Assembly: GCF_022808175.1 (NCBI RefSeq)
Contig: NZ_JALGBX010000046.1
Span: forward strand, 1 to 38,515
Origin: Streptomyces sp. AP-93
GTDB taxonomy: Bacteria; Actinomycetota; Actinomycetes; Streptomycetales; Streptomycetaceae
Direction of reading: 5' to 3'
Length of the DNA stretch: 38,515 nt
Shown here: positions 30,111 to 38,153 of the stretch, one piece after another
Numbering within the stretch: position 1 is the first letter of the stretch
How the letters are laid out: every line of letters starts with the position of its first letter
Made by a program: the position numbers and the translations under genes
Notes under the pieces: generated by a model
Told to the model about the DNA's origin: nothing
The model's input: the letters and a program-made list of their open reading frames with translations, nothing else
The model's database searches: none

Positions 30111-32123
30111 TTACCTCCGGGGCGGGTCGAGCGGCAGTCGCAGCTGCACGGGGCGAGGTGGGCGAACCCGTACGCGGCGTGCGGGAATGGGCAGGGCCAA
30201 CTGGCGCCTGCGGGATGCGGGCGCTGGCGAGGGGGCAGGGGCGGGCGGAGCCGGAGTGCCGGCCGGAGCGCGCGACGCGGACGCAGATGAGGCAGGGAGC
30301 CGTGCTGCGTGGATCGGCAGCCACATCTGCGTGGGCCGGGACGGACGGGCGGGGCTGCGCTGGGCAGTGACGGGAAGAGCCAGCTGCCTCCTACGGCGGG
30401 CCTGGGCAGGATGGATCACGGCACGAGGACCTCTCAGTGCTTGGGTGACGGGCGCCGAGCCCGGGACGCGGCGCCCGGAGCCCTGGCCTGCGCGTGAACT
30501 CGGTGCGGCTGCGGCCGGACTGCCTGCGGCCGTCCGGGCCCTCCTGGTGTTCGGGGCGCCTGCCCGGCGTGCGCCGGGCACGGCCGGGATACCGGGCTGG
30601 GGCTGGCCGGCTCCTCCCGGACGGTGAGGGGAACCGGCGAGGGCGGCACGGCCACGAGCCAGCAGAGCCCGGCCCCGGCCGCGGATCCCTCCACCAGGCC
30701 CGATCCCACGCCCAGGCGATGGCGGCCGACGGCCACCGGGTCCGCCCCGACCGCCCCTGGGCGGGCCGCCCCCTGGACGTCGACCTCCTCCTCCCGGTCC
30801 GCCGCGACCCAGGCCAAATCCGGAGCCGGCACCTCCACCTCCGGGGCGGCGTCGCAGCAGGCGCATTCCGGGCGCGTAGTGGTCCATGAGCCGATACAGC
30901 GCAAGGTGCTTGAGGACCCGCACGGCCGCCGGGGCATGCGGGTTGTGGACGGGCGTGCCGCGCAGGACGACCTGGAGAGTCCAGCCCGGAATCTTGAACA
31001 GCACCCAGAACAAGGCCAGTCCCGCGAGCATCGTGCCCAACTGGTCGGACTTCGGGATGCCCAGGGTGGTGGCCCCGGGCGCGAAGAAGAGCTTCAACGC
31101 GAGGACGAATGTCAGCGACTGCGCGATCTGGATGGCCAGGCATCCGGCCAGGCCCCGCCACCACAGCCGCGCGACAGGATCAGTCAACGGGTGGGCATGA
31201 CACGCCAGCATCAGGGGTGCGGCAACAGCCAACAACGCCATCACAGCGACGCGGACCAGGAAGCCGATCAGCACGGCGAGCACCAGCGCGATCATCATGA
31301 TCGCCAGCAGCAGCAAGTACAGCTTCAGGCCCGCAGCGCCGAAGAGCGCGAAGGGCAGGACGCGTTCGACCATGCCCTGCCCGGCGTCCGACATATCGGT
31401 GGCCATGATCGTGTGAGCGAGGGCGTTGGACAGACTGATGGCCTTGCCCATCACGGTCAACGAGGTCGCCGCAGCGGCCATCCCGAGAAGAAGGCGCGGG
31501 GCGATCTGCTGGACGGTGTAGCGGGTCTGGACGGTTTCGTAACCCATGACCGTGATGCCGCCCGCGGTCACGAAGAGCACGTAGATCCCGGCCGTGATCC
31601 CCAGCATGGCGGTCCACAGCTTCTTGATGTCGGCGTGCCGGGTGACGTCGGGGGTAGCCAGCAGGGTGTCGGCGAGGAACTCCCGGACCGGCTTCGTGAT
31701 CTGCTCGACCAGCATGCCGAGGAACGAGGTGATCGCGTTCACGATCATGGCGGGGATGTCGAGGAGGTCCCCGAAGCCACCGCCCTCGGTCTCGCAGGGG
31801 AAGCCCTCCACCTCGCACGCCCGAGGCGCAAGGCCGGGTGCTGGCTCCGGCGGTGAAGGCCGCTCCGGCCGCGGAGCGGGACGGCCGGGTACCGGAGTTG
31901 GTGCGGGTCCTGGACTCGGGGCCGGTAGCGGAGCCGGTGAGGGAGCGGGGCCAGGCGCGGGCTGCGGTTGAGGCCGGGGCGGCTCCGGGGCCGCAGGTGC
32001 TGAAGCGGGTGTGTACGAGGATACGGAGGCAGCCGAAGCCGGCACCGGGACCACGGCCAGGACCACCCAGATGGTCAGCACAGCCAGGGCCAGAGCCCGG
32101 CGCCGGGTCGCTACTCGCCTCAT
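30111..32123 (-). CDS. VirB6/TrbL-like channel protein with a repeat-bearing C-terminal tail
   Basis: 670 residues. A signal peptide (about 1-35) is followed by a Pro-rich extracellular linker, a Cys pair (ACEVEGFPC), and at least six membrane spans between about 112 and 392 (for example AMLGITAGIYVLFVTAGGI, LKLYLLLLAIMMIALVLAVL and LFWVLFKIPGWTLQVVL). This is the pattern of VirB6/TrbL channel proteins. The last 240 residues are Gly/Arg/Pro-rich and contain four QxxLPx hexapeptides at about residues 580, 599, 641 and 660. They are arranged as two modules that each begin RRRQLALP and contain a second hexapeptide 19 residues later. ATG 32123 overlaps the pilin stop. The tail is described as a separate finding. 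Confidence 0.87.
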   Translation of the reverse strand: MRRVATRRRALALAVLTIWVVLAVVPVPASAASVSSYTPASAPAAPEPPRPQPQPAPGPAPSPAPLPAPSPGPAPTPVPGRPAPRPERPSPPEPAPGLAPRACEVEGFPCETEGGGFGDLLDIPAMIVNAITSFLGMLVEQITKPVREFLADTLLATPDVTRHADIKKLWTAMLGITAGIYVLFVTAGGITVMGYETVQTRYTVQQIAPRLLLGMAAAATSLTVMGKAISLSNALAHTIMATDMSDAGQGMVERVLPFALFGAAGLKLYLLLLAIMMIALVLAVLIGFLVRVAVMALLAVAAPLMLACHAHPLTDPVARLWWRGLAGCLAIQIAQSLTFVLALKLFFAPGATTLGIPKSDQLGTMLAGLALFWVLFKIPGWTLQVVLRGTPVHNPHAPAAVRVLKHLALYRLMDHYAPGMRLLRRRPGGGGAGSGFGLGRGGPGGGGRRPGGGPPRGGRGGPGGRRPPSPGRGIGPGGGIRGRGRALLARGRAALAGSPHRPGGAGQPQPGIPAVPGARRAGAPNTRRARTAAGSPAAAAPSSRAGQGSGRRVPGSAPVTQALRGPRAVIHPAQARRRRQLALPVTAQRSPARPSRPTQMWLPIHAARLPASSASASRAPAGTPAPPAPAPSPAPASRRRQLALPIPARRVRVRPPRPVQLRLPLDPPRR
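30114..30395 (-). repeat. Tandem clamp-motif-like modules in the VirB6-like tail
   Basis: Codons for QLALPV (580-585), QMWLPI (599-604), QLALPI (641-646) and QLRLPL (660-665). Spacing within each pair is exactly 19 residues and both pairs are preceded by RRR. The DNA of the two copies has diverged, so the motif is maintained at protein level. Confidence 0.7.
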
Positions 32124-32488
32124 CCGTCCGCTCCGACGATGCCCTTCAGCACCGTCACGAACACCGGAGCCAGGAGCGCCAGCCCGTAGCCGATGGCGGC
32201 GGCCCTCACCGCGCGCTTGGCGGACTCGACTTCCCCCGGATCACCGCCGGCCATCAGGTAACGCAGCCCCCCGAAGGTGAGGAACAAGGTGGCGAGCCCA
32301 GCGAGGATCCCGACGATCCAGTTCCGAAGGTTCGTGATCACGGTCGGGATGTCCGCGACGGCCCACGCGGGCCGAGCCAGTACCAAAGTGAGGAGGACGG
32401 CGAACACGTTGGTGAACGTGATCCGAACCGTCCACCGTCCAGCCGGGTTGGCCGGCGGCCGACGCGGGCGGCGGAGCTTGCTGGGCAT
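32120..32488 (-). CDS. VirB2/TrbC-like T4SS pilin
   Basis: 122 residues from ATG 32488, with TGGAGGTG 10 bases upstream. A basic N-terminus and hydrophobic segment end in ARPAWA, a likely signal peptidase site (about residue 44). Two membrane helices follow (WIVGILAGLATLFLTFGG and IGYGLALLAPVFVTVLKGI). The loop RYLMAGGDPGEVESAKRAV, with its GGDP motif, is the hallmark of Gram-positive VirB2-type pilins. The protein would form the surface pilus or inner channel of the transfer apparatus. It is the first gene of the tightly packed T4SS run. The 358 bases upstream probably hold its promoter. Confidence 0.88.
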   Translation of the reverse strand: MPSKLRRPRRPPANPAGRWTVRITFTNVFAVLLTLVLARPAWAVADIPTVITNLRNWIVGILAGLATLFLTFGGLRYLMAGGDPGEVESAKRAVRAAAIGYGLALLAPVFVTVLKGIVGADG

Positions 32489-32846
32489 GGCGCAGGCACC
32501 TCCATCAGGGGCACAGCAGCGAAGAAGAGCAGGGCGTGAGCGGCATCGCGGAGCGGGGCCGCGTCCCGTGGTGTCGTGCACAGGGCGGGGTGAGCACGCA
32601 TCCTTGGCCCGGAGCCGTCCTCCTACTCACAGGGCGGGCATCAGGAAAGGAGCTCGGGTGTCAGCACGAGACGGGCCGTGCTCACCCCACCGGGTCGCCG
32701 GTTCCCTGGAAGCTCAGCGCTGCCGGGGAACCGCCGATAAGCAACACCGGGTGCATGGAGCGCATCCAGTACCTGCTCACCGGTAATGGAGAGCCGCAGC
32801 CGGGAAATTGACATCCACTGGCCGCGAATCCCCCTAACGGGTCACG
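32489..32846 (-). promoter_or_regulatory. Leader region of the T4SS operon
   Basis: 358 bases without a convincing gene, between the sigma-like regulator and the pilin gene. A hairpin with arms ggttccc (32700-32706) and gggaacc (32725-32731) around a small inner cagcgctg stem is the clearest structure. Two short + strand frames (42 and 18 codons) are present but unconvincing. A promoter for the T4SS operon is expected here but no box is clear. Confidence 0.4.
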
Positions 32847-33662
32847 TCACTGTCCGCGCATCCGGAGCTTCAGGTACGCGGCCAGGTGCTGTTCGGCGGC
32901 GGCGCGGTGGCGGTAGAGCTGGCGCACGCTCACCCCCCGCTCATCGGCCAGCTGCTGCATGGACTCGCCCTCCAGACGCGTACGGGCGATCAGCCGTGCC
33001 TCGGCAACGCTCACGATGCGCTCCTGTACCGCGCGGGCCAGCACCGTGTACTCGTCCCGCTGCTCGCTCTCATCAGCTGCTCCTGTTGCTTCCTGGCCGC
33101 CTGCCTGGCCAACGTGATCGGTGAGCCGCTCCAGGTGCGCTGCCGCTAGGCCGCTCTCCCGGCCCGCCTGGCGGTGTGCGGCGTACACCAGGCGGTGCAC
33201 CGCCCGGTCGGCGGCAGAGAACAGTTCCCGGCTCACATCCGCGGTATTCACGTCCACGGCGGGCAGGGCGGTGGCGACAGCGGCCAGGGCCTCCTGCTCG
33301 ACCTCGGCGCGCTCCAGGTGCGCGGGGCGCGCCAGACGGGCCAGCATCCGGCGCAGCACCGGAACGGTCATGGCAACGGCCACCGTGTCCCAGGGCTCGC
33401 CGAGCTGCTGAGCACGGCGGACCACCTCACGCCAGGTCCGCTCACGCAGTGCCGGCGTGATAGCGGGGTGCGCGAGGCGGGTGCGGACCTGGTCGACCGG
33501 CAGCACGATGCTGTCGGGCTCCTCACAGACCAGGTACGCGGGCAGCGTGAGCGGGGTGGCGGCAGTGGCTAGTGCCAGGAAGGACTCCTCCAGGTTTCGC
33601 AGTGGGGAACGCCCTTCGGTGCGTGCGTCCGGGCGGTGGGTGGGACGGGCGATGTGGTGCAT
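32847..33662 (-). CDS. Sigma-region-4-like HTH regulator of the T4SS locus
   Basis: 271 residues from ATG 33662, with AAGGAG 8 bases upstream. The central part is helical (LRERTWREVVRRAQQLGEPW; LRRMLARLARPAHLERAEVE). The C-terminal 65 residues (LARAVQERIVSVAEARLIAR, EGESMQQLADERGVSVRQLY, RHRAAAEQHLAAYL) look like sigma-70 region 4 or a LuxR-type HTH, with the turn at ERGVSV. No sigma region 2 is evident, so it is more likely a regulator than a full sigma factor. It is oriented with the T4SS genes and may switch them on. The upstream region carries a GTAG-CTAC inverted repeat. Confidence 0.72.
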   Translation of the reverse strand: MHHIARPTHRPDARTEGRSPLRNLEESFLALATAATPLTLPAYLVCEEPDSIVLPVDQVRTRLAHPAITPALRERTWREVVRRAQQLGEPWDTVAVAMTVPVLRRMLARLARPAHLERAEVEQEALAAVATALPAVDVNTADVSRELFSAADRAVHRLVYAAHRQAGRESGLAAAHLERLTDHVGQAGGQEATGAADESEQRDEYTVLARAVQERIVSVAEARLIARTRLEGESMQQLADERGVSVRQLYRHRAAAEQHLAAYLKLRMRGQ

Positions 33663-33897
33663 GGCACTTCTCCTTGCGGGAGTGGCGGACAACTTCTGCC
33701 GCCACCCCTTTCAGCCCGCCGTGCCACGCTCGGGCCCCTCGCGCGCAACGCCCGCGCCCTGCCCGGTGCACTGGTCCGGTGTGTGCGATGGCCCACGACC
33801 GGCCCACCCCGCCTGGCCTGCGGCGGCCACCCAGCCGAACAGCCGCACATCGAACACAAAGAATTTGGGTGTAGCTCTACCTCAGGGAAGGTCGTGA

Positions 33898-33984
33898 TCA
33901 AGCGGTGAGGTCGTATTCCTGCTGGTCGGGGGTGGGGTAGAGCCGTTCGTGCTCGCGGTCGAGGTAGTAGGCCCCTCGAATCAC
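33898..33984 (-). CDS. Possible 28-residue ORF
   Basis: GTG 33984 to TGA 33898-33900. The protein MIRGAYYLDREHERLYPTPD and eight more residues is rich in Tyr, Glu and Arg and looks more like real protein than the surrounding frames. It could be the remnant 3' end of a larger gene, since the frame is open for 12 more codons upstream before a stop. A GGCGGG lies just before the GTG. No family is recognised. Confidence 0.3.
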   Translation of the reverse strand: MIRGAYYLDREHERLYPTPDQQEYDLTA

Positions 33985-34011
33985 CCCGCCCAGGTCTGAC
34001 CGAAACCGCAG

Positions 34012-34047
34012 AAGGCCGCCCCGTGCCGATCAGGCAGGGGCGGCCTT
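34012..34047. terminator. Hairpin upstream of the excisionase-like gene
   Basis: aaggccgcccc (34012-34022) pairs perfectly with ggggcggcctt (34037-34047) around a 14-base loop. It has the shape of an intrinsic terminator and could isolate the two divergent units from each other. Confidence 0.65.
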
Positions 34048-34104
34048 GCCGTACGCCCAGCCGCGCGTTGCGTACGCTCATCACCGACGAACGAGGAGGA
34101 CACG

Positions 34105-34341
34105 ATGGCCGATGACCAGCAACTCTGCGGGTATCCGGAGGTCGCCGCTCACCTGGGCATCAGCGTCCGAGCTGCCCGTAGCCGCAAGAGTCGGGGGCGC
34201 CTGCAGAAGCCCGACGACACCAGCGTGCCGGACCGGCCGCGCTGGAAGCCCGCTATCTTCCAGGGCTGGCGGCCCGTAGGCCGAGGGTTCCGGAGCCACC
34301 TGCACGGAACCTCTCAGCACGAGATCACTCCGTCCGGCTGA
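34105..34341 (+). CDS. Small HTH protein, excisionase/MerR-like
   Basis: 78 residues from ATG 34105, with GAGGAGG about 6 bases upstream. YPEVAAHLGISVRAARSRKS matches the HTH_17/MerR-like helix-turn-helix of excisionases and AlpA-type regulators. RPRWKPAIFQGW, a Trp-containing segment after a Pro-rich linker, resembles the wing part of these proteins. Proteins of this size next to mobile-element modules often control excision or act as transfer regulators, but no integrase is in the window. The C-terminus (SHLHGTSQHEITPSG) is unstructured. Confidence 0.75.
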   Translation: MADDQQLCGYPEVAAHLGISVRAARSRKSRGRLQKPDDTSVPDRPRWKPAIFQGWRPVGRGFRSHLHGTSQHEITPSG

Positions 34342-34437
34342 CCGGCAGTCGTGCCCGCCCGTGGGCTGCGGCCATGACGTCCGACTTGACAGCGGCCAAG
34401 ATCCAAATCCAACTGGCCACCGACATCCGACTCGCCG

Positions 34438-34653
34438 ATGCCGTCCCCGCCGTTCCCTTCGCCCGACAACGCTGTGCTCCGGGTGGTCGTTGGCAACGCC
34501 ATCGCATCGGTCCGCAGCGGCGAAGCCTCGGTGGAGGAAGCGATCCTGCATGCAGCCGTCCACGGCTGGTACGAGGGTCATATCCAGGGCGAGGACGATT
34601 GCCCCGGCTGCGACTTCCGGGGTGGGCTGCCGAAGAACGGCAACCGCGGCTGA
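34438..34653 (+). CDS. Small CxxC protein
   Basis: 71 residues from ATG 34438. A helix (NAVLRVVVGNAIASVRSGEA), a second helix with HAAVHGWYEGHIQGEDD and a CPGC knuckle near the end (DDCPGCDFRGGLP) suggest a small metal-binding or nucleic-acid-binding protein. Only one Cys pair is present, so metal would need another partner or a dimer. The ribosome site is weak (GCCGATGCCG gives none), and the start is chosen because the preceding frame is not conserved-looking. A clear hairpin lies 13 bases after the stop. Function unknown. Confidence 0.55.
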   Translation: MPSPPFPSPDNAVLRVVVGNAIASVRSGEASVEEAILHAAVHGWYEGHIQGEDDCPGCDFRGGLPKNGNRG

Positions 34654-34666
34654 GCACCCTGCAAGA

Positions 34667-34704
34667 CCGAGGAGCGCCACAGACATGTCGGTGGCGCTCC
34701 TCGG
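34667..34704. terminator. Bidirectional terminator hairpin
   Basis: ccgaggagcgccac (34667-34680) pairs perfectly with gtggcgctcctcgg (34691-34704) around a 10-base loop. It lies between the convergent stops at 34653 (+) and 34742 (-) and likely ends both transcripts. Confidence 0.82.
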
Positions 34705-34741
34705 CGTTGGTACTTCGCTCTCCTATACCGGCGGAGATCGC

Positions 34742-37700
34742 TTACTCCTGCCGTGTCGTATTCCCCATGCTCCGGTACGGCGTCGGAGCTGCCTTCCCTC
34801 TAGCCTCGCAGCGGACGGATCGGCGGGGGTCATGGCTAAGGTCAAGGCGTAGCGAGACGTGTTGGTCGGTGTCGGTCAAGCAGCGGGCCATGGCTCTACG
34901 AACGTGGTGGCTGGGGTCACGGGCGAGGGTTGCGCCGATGATGGCGGGAGCGGTTTGGGTTGTGCACCACATCCGGGCGGCGAGGACGCGGACCCAGGGT
35001 AGGGAGTGTGCAGCGAGGACCTCAACCGGCAGGCGGGCGTGCTCGGGGTTCAGCTTAGCGAGGGCCTCGGCGAGGGTGAGGGCATCTCCGGTGTCAGCGT
35101 GTGGAAGTTGGATGAGGGTGAGAGTGAGAAGCTCTTCGCTCTGTTCGGGCGTGGTCGCGAGAGCTGCCGCAGCGCGTAGTCCTGCGTAGCGCAGTGTGGT
35201 GGTGCCCCAGTTGATGCCAAATCGGTCGTAGGGGTGCATCTGGCCATCCTCGTCGCCCGTGCTTCCGTCGAGGTTCCCGCACGCCGCATCGAGCACGGTC
35301 GGGTAGAGGCCGACCCGCTGCTCTGTGTTGAGGGCAGCGGCCAGTACGGTGAGTGCGTCAAGGGATTCCTGGCGTTGGATGGCCAGCCGTTTGGAGTCGA
35401 GAATGGCGGCTCGGAAGGCCTCGCCGAGGAGACGGAGGTCCTGATCCTCCAGCGCGCCTGCCAGCAGGGCGGCGTGCTGGGGGGATACGAGATCAGTGGG
35501 CGCCGGTTCGGTGGGGGTGATGAAGTGGCGTACTTGTCGGCGCGCCGTCGCTTTGGCCTGCTCCGTGGCGCCGACCACGACTAGGGCGATGGCCGCCTGC
35601 GGGTTTCCGCGCTCGGAGGCCGGGGCACACAGCTCAACCACCAGATCCGATTCCGAGCGCAGGGCAGTCCAACCCCGACCATCGAGGATGGTGTCTGTCA
35701 TCCATCTGGACGACAGCTGCAGCATGCGGCACATCTGCTCGACAGCACTTCGCCTGAGTCCCGGATGGCGGTCCGCGATCGCAATGACCAGACTGGCGTG
35801 GTCTTGGTCGGACCTCTTGAAGAGTCCGGGCTTTCGATCGGCGAGGAAGGAAGCTGTGAGGTCCAAGAGGTGCTGGGCCTGGTCCTCAGTGGCGGCCCCT
35901 GCAAGCCTGGCCAACGCTGTGAAGGCGGCCAACGTGCTATCAGTGCCGCCGAACGGGACTGGATGGTCGGCGATCACCTCGACGGTGGCGGCGTCGATCC
36001 ACTGGATCGCGTCCTCGTCGCTGATGAGATCTGCGGCTGCTCCGGCGAGAGTGAACGCGCTGGCGCGTTCCCACTGTTGACGCCCTCCCACCTGATCAGC
36101 TCCCAGCGAAGGGAGCGGTTCATACGGCAGTTGATCGACGATGGACTTGAGGGTCTTGGTCTGCGCAGCAGCGACGAGGTGGGGTAGCGCCTTGCGCGCC
36201 TGGCCGGCTCGAAGGTGGAACTCCCCGAGGAGTCGTTCGGCTTCCTCCTCCCGCTGCCAGGCACCGGTAATCACAGCCTTCAGGCGGTAGCGGCGCAGTG
36301 CCTGAAGAGTGTCCGGAAGGGGATTGCTGTCGCGAGCGAGCCTGGCCAGGGCGTGCTCGCGTGTGGACACTGGGTTTGGCAGGAGCGTTCCCGTACCGCT
36401 GGCGCGCAGAGTCGCAGGCATGAGGTGCGAGTCGGTGATCTGCTCGCGCTGGATGCCGTAGCGGATCCGGATGAGGTTCTGCGCCTCGAGCCAGTCAGCG
36501 GCGTCCTTCTGGAGAGCGGGGCCCGCGTGACGCAGCGCGTGGTCGATAGCGGTGGTGTACTGGCTGATGGCCTCGTCCGGTTGGCCGGATCGTGCGAGAT
36601 GGCGCGCGTAGCGGGCAGAGAGGAAGCTGGGGATGGGGTCGGGCTGGAAACGGGCCTGGGACGCCAGTGCGGGCCATGTTGTGGCTTGGTATCCAGCGTC
36701 GGCGAGGCAGGCCCTCAGCCGGGCTTGCCACAGCGATGCGGTCGGCGCGGCGTCCGCGATGGCCTGAAGAGCGCCGCCCCGGTCGCGGACCAGCAAAGTT
36801 TCGTTCTCGGCAATGGTGTGCTCGGCGAAGAGTGTGGCGGCCTCCAGTCCGTACGAATCGTCGGCGTTGAGCTCGTCCACGGCGGACGCGACCTGCTGGA
36901 GGGTCGTGCGATGGTCGTTCTCGAACTCGGAGATCACGCCGAGTGCGTTGGCAGAGCGGATTAGAGCGTCGTCACCTTCGACCTCCTGGGCGGCGAGCTC
37001 GTTGATGAGTCGGGAGGCGCGCCATGCATCGCCACTCTCCAGAGCAATGACCATGCCATGGAGGTCTGCCCGGATACGGCTGGCCACGTCACCGGCTTGC
37101 TGGAGAGCTTCAGCCTGGCGCCTCCGCACCCCGTAGGCGTACTGCGTATATGGGGTGCTCTCCAAGCGGTCGGCAACTGCAGCGAAGGCCTTTGCAGCCT
37201 CGGCAGGGTCGTCAGGCATCTGCTGCTGGGCCTCGTCGAAGAGGGCGTCCAGCCCCAGGTAAGCGAGCGGTCCTCGAAGCACGGCACCGATATCGGCGGT
37301 CACCTCAGCTGGCGGGGCAGTCCCAAGTGTGGTGATCCGAGCCAGGCTACCGGCGAGCTCGGTGCGAAGCATGGCCGCGTCCACCGTGGCTCCGGTTGGG
37401 GCAAAGGTGCCGGCCAGCTCCGCGAGTCTGCTGAAGAGGCTGCTGGCTGCCTCCTGTGAACGCTGCGAGGTGTGGCTGATGAGCCTGTTCACTGCGTTGG
37501 TCCGATCGGATTCGTCTCCGTCCTCGAGGTGCAGTTCCCGTACCTTGAGTCGGCGCAGCAGGCGCCAAGTGAGCTCGGAGTCGTCCATCCCGGCGTTGAG
37601 GCCGGCGGAGACCTGCTGGACGATCGCGTCGAGCTGCTTCAACCGGTTCCGCAGCTCTCTGCCGTCAACCTGTGGCCGCTTCATGGCCGCTCGGAACTCG

Positions 37701-38119
37701 GCTTCGCTCGGCTGCCATCGCGCGAACTGCGAGATCTTCCGAAGCTGTTGCGCAGCCTGACAAGCGCTGCCTGTGGCTAGGAATAGGTGCCAGCGCCCGG
37801 CGTCGATGTCGAGCCAACGGTGGAGTAGTGCCTGCAGGAAGGATTCGATCAGTGCCCGGGACTTCCTGTCGCTCGGAATCAGATCCGGCGATCGCCGGAC
37901 CGCGATCGCTGCCCCGACTTCGCCGTTGTCATCGTGGCCAAGCAGGACGAAGTCGTCTACGGGGCTGAGGTGTTTGGCCTGGAAGACCAGATGGGTCGGT
38001 ACCGCATCGTCACCCAGTTCTCTGGCGGCCTCGCTGGTAAGCACGTGTGTGAGCAGGACAGCACCGTATCGGTGTTCGAGGACGGTTCCGCCGCCACCCG
38101 ACGAGTACGGGTTGGACAT
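34742..38119 (-). CDS. Large 1125-residue helical-repeat protein, candidate defence protein
   Basis: 1125 residues from ATG 38119. The N-terminal domain starts MSNPYSSGGGGTVLEHRYGA and continues with VDDFVLLGHDDNGEVGAAIA followed by VRRSPDLIPSD. This layout (Gly-rich start, Glu in helix 1, DD then a strand ending in basic residues) resembles PD-(D/E)XK-like Cap4/DUF4297 domains that head several antiviral proteins, but the catalytic Lys seems replaced by Arg. The middle part is TPR-like helices (SARYARHLARSGQPDEAISQ), and the C-terminus has HEAT-like repeats (LPWVRVLAARMW; SHHVRRAMARCLTD; DPRRSVRCEARG). No P-loop was seen, so it is not an ordinary STAND ATPase. GTG 38149 is an alternative start. 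It is a single-gene unit between two mobile-element scars. Confidence 0.7.
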   Translation of the reverse strand: MSNPYSSGGGGTVLEHRYGAVLLTHVLTSEAARELGDDAVPTHLVFQAKHLSPVDDFVLLGHDDNGEVGAAIAVRRSPDLIPSDRKSRALIESFLQALLHRWLDIDAGRWHLFLATGSACQAAQQLRKISQFARWQPSEAEFRAAMKRPQVDGRELRNRLKQLDAIVQQVSAGLNAGMDDSELTWRLLRRLKVRELHLEDGDESDRTNAVNRLISHTSQRSQEAASSLFSRLAELAGTFAPTGATVDAAMLRTELAGSLARITTLGTAPPAEVTADIGAVLRGPLAYLGLDALFDEAQQQMPDDPAEAAKAFAAVADRLESTPYTQYAYGVRRRQAEALQQAGDVASRIRADLHGMVIALESGDAWRASRLINELAAQEVEGDDALIRSANALGVISEFENDHRTTLQQVASAVDELNADDSYGLEAATLFAEHTIAENETLLVRDRGGALQAIADAAPTASLWQARLRACLADAGYQATTWPALASQARFQPDPIPSFLSARYARHLARSGQPDEAISQYTTAIDHALRHAGPALQKDAADWLEAQNLIRIRYGIQREQITDSHLMPATLRASGTGTLLPNPVSTREHALARLARDSNPLPDTLQALRRYRLKAVITGAWQREEEAERLLGEFHLRAGQARKALPHLVAAAQTKTLKSIVDQLPYEPLPSLGADQVGGRQQWERASAFTLAGAAADLISDEDAIQWIDAATVEVIADHPVPFGGTDSTLAAFTALARLAGAATEDQAQHLLDLTASFLADRKPGLFKRSDQDHASLVIAIADRHPGLRRSAVEQMCRMLQLSSRWMTDTILDGRGWTALRSESDLVVELCAPASERGNPQAAIALVVVGATEQAKATARRQVRHFITPTEPAPTDLVSPQHAALLAGALEDQDLRLLGEAFRAAILDSKRLAIQRQESLDALTVLAAALNTEQRVGLYPTVLDAACGNLDGSTGDEDGQMHPYDRFGINWGTTTLRYAGLRAAAALATTPEQSEELLTLTLIQLPHADTGDALTLAEALAKLNPEHARLPVEVLAAHSLPWVRVLAARMWCTTQTAPAIIGATLARDPSHHVRRAMARCLTDTDQHVSLRLDLSHDPRRSVRCEARGKAAPTPYRSMGNTTRQE

Positions 38120-38153
38120 TGAGGTGTTGGCACCTGCAGGACTGGTCACGGTT

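Larger units (their letters stand above)
33663..34104. promoter_or_regulatory. Divergent control region between the HTH regulator and the excisionase-like gene
   Basis: 442 bases. It holds a 10-bp inverted element (gtagctctac, 33871-33880), a possible 28-codon minus-strand ORF (33898-33984) and a terminator-like hairpin (34012-34047). The AT-richer stretch aacacaaagaatttgggtgt around 33853 is unusual for this DNA and may be a promoter core for the leftward gene. A large minus-strand frame across the region looks like noise. Confidence 0.45.

Noticed and set aside
30624..31856. Long + strand frame opposite the VirB6-like gene
   Set aside because: Hydrophilic, Gln/His/Asp-rich composition typical of antisense frames of membrane protein genes; no ribosome site.
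32658..32786. 42-codon + strand ORF starting GTG after AAGGAG
   Set aside because: The ribosome site is good, but the peptide is His/Arg/Ala noise and the region is more likely a leader.
32600..32846. Possible c-di-AMP (ydaO-type) riboswitch before the T4SS operon
   Set aside because: GGGAACC and GGGGTGA-like words occur on the minus strand, but the conserved downstream CCCGA...CAGCTAACC block is missing and I could not build the pseudoknot. A covariance search (Rfam RF00379) would decide.
33569..34084. 171-residue minus-strand frame with CSMCGCS
   Set aside because: The Cys-rich piece caught the eye, but the frame overlaps the start of the sigma-like gene, has no ribosome site and is Arg/Pro/Gly noise elsewhere.
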